The position numbers were made by a program, and so were the translations under genes. Source: a virus. From it: a DNA stretch of 64,000 nt. Of this stretch, positions 47,156-55,464 are shown in pieces; the first letter of the stretch is position 1; each line of letters opens with the position of its first letter. Below the pieces are notes generated by a model. It had not been told where the DNA came from, ran no database searches, and saw only the letters and a list, made by a program, of their open reading frames with translations. The DNA lies in IMG/VR virus record IMGVR_UViG_3300043409_002481, positions 1 through 64,000 of that record; one strand, written 5' to 3'.

Positions 47156-47157
47156 TT

Positions 47158-47712
47158 GTGATCACTTTACAGCCTAATCTATTCTCAATGTCTTTAGTCG
47201 TTACTGAAGAAGACAAAGACAACGATGAGAACTATACACCAGACCGAATCGTAAAACCATTCCGCGACTTGGTTGGAGGTTTCCACCTTGACGCTTTTTC
47301 ATGCGCTAGAGCTAACGAAATCATCCAAGCTAAACTTTATTTTACAAAAGCCGATGATGCATTTAGTCAGGATTTAACGGAGTTCTACAACAAGTGGTTT
47401 AATCCACCGTATTCAAAGGGCAACATTGACAGGGCTGTAGAGTTAGTTTTGAGCTATGCCCATATTGGGAATAGCTTTTTATTGGTCAACTCAAATACCT
47501 CTAGCAATTGGTTTATAGACGCTCAAAAATATTGTGTATGCCAACTAACTTTTGATCAAAGAATTGAGTTCACAAACCCTAAAAATGATGGGACTAAAAA
47601 AGATTCTGGCAACACCAAAGGGCAGACATTATTTTACCTTGGAGTGGACTACACACCCAAGCAAATCAAGGCTTGCTGTAAGCATCTTGGCAATGTATCG
47701 GTAACTATTTAG
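47158..47712 (+). CDS. DNA N6-adenine methyltransferase, phage Dam family
   Basis: 184 residues from GTG 47158 with AGGAGG nine bases upstream. WFNPPYSKG (NPPY at 82-85) is the catalytic motif of phage DNA N6-adenine methyltransferases; NYTPDRIVKPFRDLVGGFHL and LDAFSCARAN form the usual N-terminal part. It methylates adenines, probably to evade restriction. Together with the cytosine enzyme it gives the phage two modifications. Confidence 0.85.
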   Translation: MITLQPNLFSMSLVVTEEDKDNDENYTPDRIVKPFRDLVGGFHLDAFSCARANEIIQAKLYFTKADDAFSQDLTEFYNKWFNPPYSKGNIDRAVELVLSYAHIGNSFLLVNSNTSSNWFIDAQKYCVCQLTFDQRIEFTNPKNDGTKKDSGNTKGQTLFYLGVDYTPKQIKACCKHLGNVSVTI

Positions 47713-47720
47713 GATCAAAA

Positions 47721-47828
47721 ATGTCAACAACTACACTAATAATAATCATCTTTACGATCGCTCTTTCTCTAGCGAGTCTAGCAATTTCGCTATTCTCAAT
47801 TATTTATTCTTTGAGGATCAAAAAATGA
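47721..47828 (+). CDS. 35-residue single-span membrane protein
   Basis: ATG 47721; mostly hydrophobic (LIIIIFTIALSLASLAISLF), basic end. TGA overlaps the next ATG. Confidence 0.5.
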   Translation: MSTTTLIIIIFTIALSLASLAISLFSIIYSLRIKK

Positions 47829-47995
47829 AATACTACAAAGCAACTACTGGCGAATATTACTCCGCCAAAAATATCCTAGATGCATTGGCAGCAGCTAGAC
47901 ACAAACATCCAAACACGACTCCATCCCTGAAGCTAATTGACAGAGGCGAAATCCCCTCAGACGCAAAAATAATCGAGACTGGCGAAATAATCTAG
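47825..47995 (+). CDS. 56-residue hypothetical protein
   Basis: ATG 47825 (ATGA overlap). Begins MKYYKATTGEYYSAKNILDA; alpha/beta. It converges on the tail protein gene, overlapping its stop by four bases, so this is where the two arms meet. Confidence 0.52.
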   Translation: MKYYKATTGEYYSAKNILDALAAARHKHPNTTPSLKLIDRGEIPSDAKIIETGEII

Positions 47996-48720
47996 CAAGC
48001 CAACAGCATTAATGGTGACGCATTGTACACAGGCGCAGCTAGCGATCGCTTGGGGTAAACCAAAGGATTATGTACTAACCCTGAATAGCCCTGCACAAAT
48101 GAAACAGAGCCGTTTTCTGTCCAGTTATACCCATTGCCCGAATAATCCTTGCTCCTTTGGGCATCGGATGGTGATGGCATGTAGCGGACTAGATTTGCTG
48201 TACGCTGTGGAGTTGATCTCCACATCTGATTGAGTATTTCCGTATTTGTAAGCGCGGCTGAATATTGATAGAGCTGATCTATATTGCCATCCAATTCATA
48301 GGGGAACGCAGCATTTAAAGCTCCTACAATATTTTTCCCTACAGCAGCCCGACCAGTGATATTAGTGCTATTAGTGGCTACAGATACGCCATTTTCGTAA
48401 ACGATTAAGGCAGTTGCAGACTCTCTAACCACTGCCACATGTACCCACACACCAAAGCCAGAAGTGAATGAGGGTTGAATATTATTAGATCCTGCGATCC
48501 CTACATCAATATAGAAATTAGTTGAACTAATCAGAGCAACGTAATCGTAATTATTTAGACTGCCTGTGTCGTTACCGTCTGTTATGCCAAAAAATGACAA
48601 AGCCGCGTCTGGTTGGCTATTGATAAAAAACCATGCCATCAGCGTATATGGCAGGTTGTAATCAATCAGATTCGTTGTTACTTGGAGGTCTTCGCCAGAA
48701 GCGTTTAATAATACAGCCAT
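47992..48720 (-). CDS. tail protein with LamG/concanavalin-like domain
   Basis: 242 residues. The pattern LPYTLMAWFFINSQPDAALS, VHVAVVRESATALIVYENGV and ELDGNIDQLYQYSAALTNTE is that of laminin-G-like sugar-binding domains in phage receptor-binding proteins. The C-terminal 60 residues are unassigned. Likely contacts host surface polysaccharide. Last gene of the leftward fibre module. Confidence 0.75.
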   Translation of the reverse strand: MAVLLNASGEDLQVTTNLIDYNLPYTLMAWFFINSQPDAALSFFGITDGNDTGSLNNYDYVALISSTNFYIDVGIAGSNNIQPSFTSGFGVWVHVAVVRESATALIVYENGVSVATNSTNITGRAAVGKNIVGALNAAFPYELDGNIDQLYQYSAALTNTEILNQMWRSTPQRTANLVRYMPSPSDAQRSKDYSGNGYNWTENGSVSFVQGYSGLVHNPLVYPKRSLAAPVYNASPLMLLAC

Positions 48721-48726
48721 GATTCT

Positions 48727-49218
48727 TTAGCTCGCGTCATAAATTCCAGCCGATAGCAAAGCAACCGTAGCAGCTACATTTGACCCCACACTGATATCTC
48801 GATCTAGGCGGAAAATCACGTATTCCCCTGCTGCAACAGAGTCTCTATTGGTTAGGGTGATAGATATCTCTTTCGGATTGAAGGTAGTCCCTGCAACCGC
48901 TATAGAGCCGCTTGAGTTAGCAGTGTCAAAACTATTACTCGTATCGATATTGATTGCCTCCAAGGAGGCGATCGCCTCAACTTGTACCCGAAATTGCATA
49001 TTACCAGTTGTAGCTGAACAGGCTGTGAGAGCTTTAAAAGTTAAATCGCCTGTGAATAATGGCATCGGCATACAGGCAGAGCGAAGAACCTCTGATACGC
49101 TCTGTCTAAAACCCCATGCACTACGTTCAGCGCCGCCTGTTGCGGTTTTGATGTACACGGGAAAATTTGCGCCAAGTGGCAAGAAAATTTCATTTGGCAG
49201 TGGAAGGATAAGAGCCAT
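48727..49218 (-). CDS. beta-sandwich virion protein
   Basis: 163 residues, Ser/Thr/Ala-rich beta protein (FTGDLTFKALTACSATTGNM; ISITLTNRDSVAAGEYVIFR) resembling jelly-roll spike or decoration proteins. One base overlap with the upstream gene. Confidence 0.6.
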   Translation of the reverse strand: MALILPLPNEIFLPLGANFPVYIKTATGGAERSAWGFRQSVSEVLRSACMPMPLFTGDLTFKALTACSATTGNMQFRVQVEAIASLEAINIDTSNSFDTANSSGSIAVAGTTFNPKEISITLTNRDSVAAGEYVIFRLDRDISVGSNVAATVALLSAGIYDAS

Positions 49219-49757
49219 TACAAAACCCTCCTCAGATTGTATTTTTTGAGTGAAGCGTTAACTGTTGTGCGGTCTTGAACGTTAAGACTAGCTGCTGTAG
49301 CTAAAGCTGCTAACGCAAAGTAAAAACCGTTATCATTAGCAGGGGCGCGAAGTTTAAATACTGAAGAAGAGCCTAATCCAGCTTTGCCAACTCCAAACAA
49401 TCTAAACCCAAGGCTAGGTTTTACATCTATTTGATCCATCAGTAGTCTGCCGATGCGATCGCGATTAGCGTTAGCAGTATCAAAATAATCAGCTAGGAAC
49501 GCTGTAGGATTGCCAACTGCATCTAAATCTAAGGCGACTACTACCCAAGTTTTTGTAGCTGTTTGCGCCTCTAGATCGATGACTGGTGTTCCCTCGTCTA
49601 ATCTCTCTATATCAGGATCGATTGTTGGACGATCACTAATTATTTGAGGTAAATAATATCCATCAACAATCTCTGACCCCGACTCAAGTTTCACCCATTT
49701 CTCGAATGTGCGATCGGGTGTGAGGAGAGCATATATTCCTGTTGTTTCGATAATCAT
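49218..49757 (-). CDS. hypothetical virion-module protein
   Basis: 179 residues from ATG 49757; an upstream extension to 49922 is rejected because it overlaps the neighbour. DGYYLPQIISDRPTIDPDIE and ATKTWVVVALDLDAVG look like tail-fibre assembly or linker proteins. No firm family. Confidence 0.55.
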   Translation of the reverse strand: MIIETTGIYALLTPDRTFEKWVKLESGSEIVDGYYLPQIISDRPTIDPDIERLDEGTPVIDLEAQTATKTWVVVALDLDAVGNPTAFLADYFDTANANRDRIGRLLMDQIDVKPSLGFRLFGVGKAGLGSSSVFKLRAPANDNGFYFALAALATAASLNVQDRTTVNASLKKYNLRRVL

Positions 49758-49803
49758 ATTTTTTTGTCTAAAGGTTAGCCGCCTGACATGACGGCTTTGT
49801 TGA

Positions 49804-50124
49804 TTAAAGTTCAGAAGTAGGCACAAACATTGTTGTAATTTCTCCAGCCATCCGCACATCGTAATCGCCTGTGAGGTAGCGAACAAAATAATCGAGAGGC
49901 AAGACCAATCGAGGACTACCACTTAGCACAATAGAGAATACGCGGATGATATTCTCGCCTGTGGTTTCCACATCAAAAACTTCTTGAGTTTGAGTGTTGT
50001 ACCAACGAGAACACTGATTATATAGAGTGGTTCCTAGGAATGTTTCGATCTCTGAGTAGTTTGAGCCTGTAAATTCCACGTAATCAACAAAGTGATCTCT
50101 ATAACCAGCTCTTACAATTGCCAT
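49804..50124 (-). CDS. hypothetical virion-module protein
   Basis: 106 residues, beta-rich, begins MAIVRAGYRDHFVDYVEFTG. No recognised domain. Lies between fibre genes. Confidence 0.55.
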   Translation of the reverse strand: MAIVRAGYRDHFVDYVEFTGSNYSEIETFLGTTLYNQCSRWYNTQTQEVFDVETTGENIIRVFSIVLSGSPRLVLPLDYFVRYLTGDYDVRMAGEITTMFVPTSEL

Positions 50125-50181
50125 GAGTTTTTGCTCCTATAGTTTTTAGCGTTACACCCGCACTATTCGGGACTGAAAATC

Positions 50182-51084
50182 TTACCAAGATGCAATGCAA
50201 ATATAGCCATCACCGCCTCGACCTCCAGCTCCACCAGTGACACCGCCACCGCCACCGCCACCACCTGAACCTAGTCCAGCCGATCCACCAGCACCACCAA
50301 CACCAGCCGCGCCATTAGAACCGCCGCCTGATCCCCCTGCTGTATAAAATGTGGGGAAAAACGAGGAATAGCCATCAATTCCAGCTCCACCACCAGCAAC
50401 ACCGCCTGAGATTACAGGATAGATACCAGCCGCTGTAATATTTCCCCCTGCGTTATTTGTGTTTGCAGTGGGAGTACTTCCACCACCAGCGCCGCCGCAA
50501 GTAATACTAGTGGCGAATTGAGTAATACTGCCACCAGCAGCACCACCAACAGCACCACCAGCACCGCCGCTCATACCTGCAACTGAGGTAAAAATACCTA
50601 AAGCAATATATGCCGCTTGGGTTGCACCCGATACCGTCTCACCAGCACCAGCCGTACCAGCTACAGCTCCACCACCAGCTACAGCATTACCAGAAGCTAA
50701 AACTACATTATGACTAGCCGCCGCCGCCGCATTGGTTCGCAATATCAGCGATCGTTGCCCAGCCGTGCCTGCTCCGTTAGCTGCACCACCAGCTCCACCA
50801 GCACCAACTTGGATATACAAAAGATCGGGCAATAAAAAAGCTGGTATCAGTAATCGTGCCTGCCCACCTGCACCGCCGCCACCACCGCCTGTTCTACCAG
50901 TACCAGCCGCGCCCGTTGCACCACCAGCACCACCAGCACCAGAGCCGATCGCAAGCATATAAACAAACGTACAACCTTGAGGTTTTACCCAAGCCTGAAA
51001 AGTGGCGTTACCAGTGGCGAAAAACTCTTTAATTTCACCGCCAAAACCGCCTTGTCTTTGAGAAGTTTGGAATCCTGCAAACAT
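50182..51084 (-). CDS. glycine-rich tail adhesin
   Basis: 300 residues with long Gly/Ala-rich runs (GSGAGGAGGATGAAG; GGSAGLGSGGGGGGGGV) alternating with hydrophobic turns. The pattern matches the polyglycine-helix receptor-binding adhesins of T-even-type phages such as S16 gp38. An N-terminal non-glycine part (residues 1-45) may attach it to the fibre. It lies beside other fibre genes, supporting a receptor-binding role. Confidence 0.7.
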   Translation of the reverse strand: MFAGFQTSQRQGGFGGEIKEFFATGNATFQAWVKPQGCTFVYMLAIGSGAGGAGGATGAAGTGRTGGGGGGAGGQARLLIPAFLLPDLLYIQVGAGGAGGAANGAGTAGQRSLILRTNAAAAASHNVVLASGNAVAGGGAVAGTAGAGETVSGATQAAYIALGIFTSVAGMSGGAGGAVGGAAGGSITQFATSITCGGAGGGSTPTANTNNAGGNITAAGIYPVISGGVAGGGAGIDGYSSFFPTFYTAGGSGGGSNGAAGVGGAGGSAGLGSGGGGGGGGVTGGAGGRGGDGYICIASW

Positions 51085-51524
51085 TACAAATCACCGCCCC
51101 ATCCAGTAAAGTACCAACCCAAAGCCGCGCCAACGGTTGTACCTAAACAGACATTTATTTTGTAGCCGTTTGGGAGCATCTTAAATACGGGGAGTACGAA
51201 CTCTTGAATAGCTGCGTTTGCCGAACCTGTAGTAGCTTGCAGAGCTAACTCTGCAAAGAATGAATTATTGGCTGCCGTTGTGTTAGCTGAGCCATTATTA
51301 ACAAAAAATCTAGCCACATTAGCAACGTTATTAGAGCCTGTATGACTAACAGGTTTTACGGTAATAGTTTGGACAAAACCGCCTTCAGCTTCTGCCCCGT
51401 TAGCTGTCCATATTGTTGCTACTGTACCCGTCCCATCGGTAGCTGTATTCGCCGCCGTATTGATGATCGACACCCATTGGACATTAGGTCTGCGACAAAA
51501 GATTGGTGATGTATTTGCTGCCAT
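51084..51524 (-). CDS. beta-rich virion protein
   Basis: 146 residues, Asn/Ala/Thr-rich, begins MAANTSPIFCRRPNVQWVSI. It shares a base with the adhesin gene start. Possibly a decoration or fibre component. Confidence 0.55.
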   Translation of the reverse strand: MAANTSPIFCRRPNVQWVSIINTAANTATDGTGTVATIWTANGAEAEGGFVQTITVKPVSHTGSNNVANVARFFVNNGSANTTAANNSFFAELALQATTGSANAAIQEFVLPVFKMLPNGYKINVCLGTTVGAALGWYFTGWGGDL

Positions 51525-51592
51525 TTGGTTTGCCTTTGATATACTTGATTTGTATTTAATTAGTAATTCTAGAAAAAACTAGTTAAATGTCA

Positions 51593-51656
51593 GGTGTGCT
51601 AGCTCAAGGGAGCGTACTGGTGGACAGTAAGGTAGGTTCGATTCCTAATGCACATC
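51593..51656 (+). other. tRNA-like sequence, probably decayed
   Basis: GGTGTGC (51593-51599) pairs with GCACATC near the 3' end; D-arm GCTC-AAGG-GAGC, an anticodon-arm stem TACT/AGTA and a T arm with TTCGATT follow. The anticodon loop GGTGGAC would read TGG, without U33, and the arm lengths are slightly short. It sits in a gap between minus-strand fibre genes. Confidence 0.4.
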
Positions 51657-51657
51657 A

Positions 51658-52227
51658 TTAAAAAAAGTTAGCTCTTGCCGCTAAAACTGAACCTAAAGCC
51701 AATGGCACGACAGCCGCAGGATAAGCCCCAATCGTCGTACCAATTAGATCCCATTTAGAATCTGTTGAGTTATACCGAAATCCGATATAGTCTTCAGCGC
51801 TCGATCCTGTGGTAGCAGTTGGCAAAGAGAGGGAGCTAGCAGCCTGATAGGCAGTGCCAAAAGAAATCGCCCTTGAAGTGCTACTTGTAATCCTGATTTG
51901 GAGTAATTGTCCATTAGTGGGACTGCCTGTCGGATTAGCGAAAGTAGTCGTTTGAGAGAGGCTAGTAAGTATGCCAAGATCCGTTGTATCGGCGTTTGGG
52001 GTAACAGTGGCTGCATCGGTGAGGGTGACAACTCTCAAAGAGCCGCCCGATCCCCCAACGTTTTCCCATGTTGAACCATTGCTAATTTGCAATACGCCGC
52101 CACTAATTCGCAACGCATCCGCACCAGCACTAGCGGCAGAGATACTTGATTCTGTACCAATGCCGCGCAAAACATTTGATTGATTGTCTAGACCGAATCT
52201 AGCTCTTAGAGGCGTTTGAGTTCCCAT
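51658..52227 (-). CDS. tail fibre-module protein
   Basis: 189 residues, begins MGTQTPLRARFGLDNQSNVL, beta-rich with Gly/Ser/Thr. The start MGT- is shared with the next gene upstream. A fibre-like or collar component. Confidence 0.6.
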   Translation of the reverse strand: MGTQTPLRARFGLDNQSNVLRGIGTESSISAASAGADALRISGGVLQISNGSTWENVGGSGGSLRVVTLTDAATVTPNADTTDLGILTSLSQTTTFANPTGSPTNGQLLQIRITSSTSRAISFGTAYQAASSLSLPTATTGSSAEDYIGFRYNSTDSKWDLIGTTIGAYPAAVVPLALGSVLAARANFF

Positions 52228-52258
52228 AAAGTTCCCTTCCCTTTATAGATTGAATTGA

Positions 52259-53707
52259 TTAAGCAGCGATCGCACGATAAGTCACGCGATACACAGTCAC
52301 CGCGTTTGTTGGAGTCACAAGCAGGCGAAGGTTACCGCCATTAATATCGGTGTTAATCGTGGTTAGCGAAGCACCTGTAAAAATGTCGCCATACTGAGTA
52401 TGAGAAGGAGTTGTCCCATCATGAATCATAGGCACAGTAAGCGTGTGATAGCTCGATCCACTAACAATACTAATATCGGCAATAAGAGATCTGTAAAGAG
52501 TTGCAGAAACAGAGAGCAGAACTTGGTCGGCGGTTGTTGCTGCCGTGGTCAGTGTTGCAGATCCTAGTAAAGCTTGAGCTAGTCCAAGGCTGACGGCTGT
52601 AGGAGTATTGAGTACAGGCGATCCTGTGAAGGTTGGAGTACCGCCACTAAAAATTACAGAGCCAGCCGTCCCACTTTCATCGGTCAAAGCCGCCGCTAAG
52701 TTGGCGCTTGAAGGAGTGGCTAGGAAGGTTGCGATGTTAGCGCCTAAGCCAGATACACCTGTACTGATAGGCAGTCCAGTAGCATTTGTGAGAGTTGCGC
52801 TTGATGGCGTTCCTAACGCACCGTTAAAGGTTGTAAATGCACCAGCCGAGCCGATGGCAACAGCCAAGGCAGTAGCAACACCCGTCCCAAGCCCAGATAT
52901 ACCCGTCGATACGGGTAAGCCTGTTGCATTGGTCAAAGTTCCGCCTGATGGAGTGCCAAGAGCGCCACCATTGACAACTACTGATCCAGCCGTGCCAATA
53001 TTGACCGCTAATGCTGTTGCGACACTAGTTCCAAGCCCACTGACCCCTGTGGCTATGGGCAGCCCTGTAGCATTAGTAAGTGTTCCGCTAGATGGAGTAC
53101 CAAGCGCTCCATTAAAAGTGACAAAAGCACCTGCCGAACCAACGTTTACACCAAGGGCTGTAGCTACGCCTGTACCCATCGTAAGTGCAGAAGCTACCCC
53201 AGATGTCAGGTTTAAAAGCCCTGTCCCCGTTGATCTTTTAAGTAGTTTCCCTGACGTATCAGCAAATAATGCAACTTCATCAACTACTGATGTAGCCGTA
53301 TTTGTCGATGCATCACCACCAGCGCCACCAACAAGAGCAGCACCCGATCGCCTTGAGTAGAATAGGCAGCGCCAATTACCCGATCCTTCGGATACAAACA
53401 AGGCTGTATCACCTGCGGCAGTTGTGATGCTCGCGCTAGTTGGCAGGATTAGCGAAGTTGCGTTATAGGTGAGAGTTAATACACCTGTAAAGGTGACGTT
53501 TCTCCATACGCCAGCCGCGCTAGTGCCAAGCCCTGTAATGCTTGTAGTACCTGTAATCTGTACATAGTTACCAAGCGCCGCCCCTATGTCAGTCGTGGTA
53601 GCTGATGCAATATCAGCACCCTTTGCCATATTTACAGCACGGTCAAAAGTACTGGTTAGATCGGCTCTAATCCCTAACGGAAATCTTGTTGCTACTGGTG
53701 TTCCCAT
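52259..53707 (-). CDS. tail fibre protein with internal repeats
   Basis: 482 residues. Three consecutive repeats of about 47 residues in the middle carry GALGTPSSGTLTNATGLP and SGLGTxVATALAV; these are widespread in phage fibres and form a shaft. The C-terminal 90 residues (TTADQVLLSVSATLYRSLIA) resemble the end of the next protein, 53710-54339. No catalytic residues. Confidence 0.78.
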   Translation of the reverse strand: MGTPVATRFPLGIRADLTSTFDRAVNMAKGADIASATTTDIGAALGNYVQITGTTSITGLGTSAAGVWRNVTFTGVLTLTYNATSLILPTSASITTAAGDTALFVSEGSGNWRCLFYSRRSGAALVGGAGGDASTNTATSVVDEVALFADTSGKLLKRSTGTGLLNLTSGVASALTMGTGVATALGVNVGSAGAFVTFNGALGTPSSGTLTNATGLPIATGVSGLGTSVATALAVNIGTAGSVVVNGGALGTPSGGTLTNATGLPVSTGISGLGTGVATALAVAIGSAGAFTTFNGALGTPSSATLTNATGLPISTGVSGLGANIATFLATPSSANLAAALTDESGTAGSVIFSGGTPTFTGSPVLNTPTAVSLGLAQALLGSATLTTAATTADQVLLSVSATLYRSLIADISIVSGSSYHTLTVPMIHDGTTPSHTQYGDIFTGASLTTINTDINGGNLRLLVTPTNAVTVYRVTYRAIAA

Positions 53708-53709
53708 TT

Positions 53710-54339
53710 CTATACCTCCATAGTGGTTCTAAACACTTTTATTTTTGTATTCGCAGAAACTGGCGTAACCAATAACCGCACATTCGCCCCGTTTAATTCA
53801 AATCTAAAAGTAGCTAGATCGCCACTACTTTTGATGTTTGCGTACTGAGTATATGGAGGCGGATCGAGTCCATTATTTGAAACCAAGATTTCTGAAGCAT
53901 GGGTATCGGAGCCTGAAGAAATTTGGATTAAATATTTAGCAGTGCGATACAAAGTTCCATCAAAGCTATCAACTACTTGATCGGCTGTAGTGCTAGAAGT
54001 AGTTAATTGCGCCCCTGTAATCCTTCCTATATTTGGGATTGAGAGGGTAGCAAAATCAATATTAGTAATCGCAAACGAGCCGCTAGAATTACGCTGTACT
54101 AAGGTGTTTGCTGTATTTAAAGCCGAATAAGCAGCCGTGGCTATTTTGGCTAGAGTTACCGATACAGCATTGATCGCCCAATTAGAACCGCCACTAGATA
54201 CCGTAATATCGCCTTTGTTACCATCGGTTACACCACCACCATTAATCTGAACAGGCGCAGTCTGGATTATTAGAGTCGCCTGATTAGGACGCTCAATAAT
54301 CTGTAACAGTGGCTCTGTGACTTTCAGTATTTGCGTCAT
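53710..54339 (-). CDS. tail fibre-associated protein, C-terminus shared with fibre
   Basis: 209 residues. The end (TTADQVVDSFDGTLYRTAKY; NGANVRLLVTPVSANTKIKV) is clearly related to the C-terminus of the fibre at 52259-53707 (NGGNLRLLVTPTNAVTVYRV). The N-terminus is distinct. Overlaps the next gene upstream by four bases. Confidence 0.68.
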   Translation of the reverse strand: MTQILKVTEPLLQIIERPNQATLIIQTAPVQINGGGVTDGNKGDITVSSGGSNWAINAVSVTLAKIATAAYSALNTANTLVQRNSSGSFAITNIDFATLSIPNIGRITGAQLTTSSTTADQVVDSFDGTLYRTAKYLIQISSGSDTHASEILVSNNGLDPPPYTQYANIKSSGDLATFRFELNGANVRLLVTPVSANTKIKVFRTTMEV

Positions 54340-54701
54340 GGCGACACCACAGGATCAATGACCAAAATCTCTAGCTGAGTTTTAAATGTTGGCACAGGAT
54401 CAGAGATTAAAGATAGAAAGCAATGTCCCACCCATGTACCCGCACTCATAGCTTCGGTTTGAGTGTCGCTAAATTCAAATGTTGCAAGACCATCGTCATA
54501 CCTCGTAATAGTTGGAATCACGATGTTGGTAGAAATCAAAGCAGAGGCGATCGCAAAGTAAATATCGTATAAATCTAAATCCAAATAAACAGGAGCCGCT
54601 AGCGTACCTGTCGCAAAAGTAAATTGATCGCGCCAAGGAAAGCCCTTAAGGATAGGGTTATTCTTAAATTTATTTACGGGTAACGGTTCAGCGCAACTCA
54701 T
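54336..54701 (-). CDS. hypothetical head/neck-module protein
   Basis: 121 residues; begins MSCAEPLPVNKFKNNPILKG, beta-rich, two cysteines. It lies upstream of the fibre genes and may be a neck protein. No family recognised. Confidence 0.52.
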   Translation of the reverse strand: MSCAEPLPVNKFKNNPILKGFPWRDQFTFATGTLAAPVYLDLDLYDIYFAIASALISTNIVIPTITRYDDGLATFEFSDTQTEAMSAGTWVGHCFLSLISDPVPTFKTQLEILVIDPVVSP

Positions 54702-54712
54702 TTATTTATTAA

Positions 54713-54738
54713 AATAGGCGACCTTGCGATCGCCTATT
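54713..54738. terminator. intergenic hairpin
   Basis: AATAGGCGA (54713-54721) pairs with TCGCCTATT (54730-54738), containing a HIP1 half. It separates the 54749 gene from the downstream fibre genes. Confidence 0.5.
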
Positions 54739-54748
54739 CCATTTAGAT

Positions 54749-54946
54749 TTATTCGGGATCTACAGGGACTGCTAACGTAGTAGCCTTAGCCTTTTTCTTA
54801 GGTGCGATCGCTTCTGGTTCGCCCTCAACAATCGGACTTAAATCAGGCGGTGACGTTAGCCATCCGTCTGCAATCCAGCCTTCAACATCATGGTGATGGA
54901 TTCGTCTTAATTCCCCTGTTTTAGGGTGATAAAGATTCATTTTCAT
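54749..54946 (-). CDS. small head-module protein
   Basis: 65 residues from ATG 54946 (beginning MKMNLYHPKTGELRRIHHHD). The GWLTSPPDLSP phrase is typical of small proteins beside capsid genes. C-terminus is Lys/Ala-rich. Possibly a head-closure accessory. Confidence 0.5.
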   Translation of the reverse strand: MKMNLYHPKTGELRRIHHHDVEGWIADGWLTSPPDLSPIVEGEPEAIAPKKKAKATTLAVPVDPE

Positions 54947-54948
54947 GA

Positions 54949-55395
54949 TTAGCAACCAGATGGAACGAGGTATGCACCAAAAGTGAGGTTTCCTGCTGTG
55001 CTGAGTTTGGTAGCTACAATTCGTAAAAACCTTGCATTAGCAAAAGTTTTATTAATTTGTTCGCCGCTCAAGAATACCTCTTGACCATTGAGAGCCGCGC
55101 CAGCCGCTACAGTAGGAGCGATAGAGGCGACTTGACGATAAGTACCGCCAACAGTGTCGCAAACTTCAAGAGATAAAGTCCAGCTAACCGATCCAGCCGA
55201 ATAGCTAGAGTAAGCAGCCTGATTGATGATCACTTTTACCGATTCTTCAGCAGTAAAAGGATATTCAATGGGAGTACCTGTGAAAGTTGAACTAGCAGCA
55301 GCAGCCGTGTAATCGCGCAAAGTAGTAAGAGCGTCAATCTGCGACGTATTCGCAGGACGTGGCAATGTAGATTTGAAAGCGCCTGAGTAGACCAT
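54949..55395 (-). CDS. probable capsid decoration protein
   Basis: 148 residues from ATG 55395, chosen because the earlier possible start lacks a ribosome site. Beta-rich (MVYSGAFKSTLPRPANTSQI; RLRIVATKLSTAGNLTFGAY-like end), adjacent to the capsid gene as decoration proteins usually are. Not confirmed by motif. Confidence 0.55.
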   Translation of the reverse strand: MVYSGAFKSTLPRPANTSQIDALTTLRDYTAAAASSTFTGTPIEYPFTAEESVKVIINQAAYSSYSAGSVSWTLSLEVCDTVGGTYRQVASIAPTVAAGAALNGQEVFLSGEQINKTFANARFLRIVATKLSTAGNLTFGAYLVPSGC

Positions 55396-55464
55396 AATTT
55401 TCTCTTTAATTGGGTTGAAAGCATTGCAAAATATCAATTACGGGAAATCCCATAATTGATATTT

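Noticed and set aside
49758-49922. N-terminal extension of the 49218 gene
   Set aside because: It overlaps the end of the neighbouring gene, reads as random hydrophobic text and has no ribosome site; ATG 49757 is better.
50732-50962. Proline-rich plus-strand frame opposite the glycine-rich adhesin
   Set aside because: Poly-proline arises from GCC/CCA complements of glycine codons; shadow of the minus-strand gene.
50182-51084. Regular GC-rich repeats that could look like a CRISPR array
   Set aside because: No constant repeat with unique spacers; the periodicity comes from glycine codons. No CRISPR array or cas gene seen anywhere.
52608-53360. 250-codon plus-strand open frame opposite the fibre gene
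   Set aside because: It is Pro/Val/Ala-rich repetitive text created by the fibre's internal repeats on the opposite strand; no start signal.
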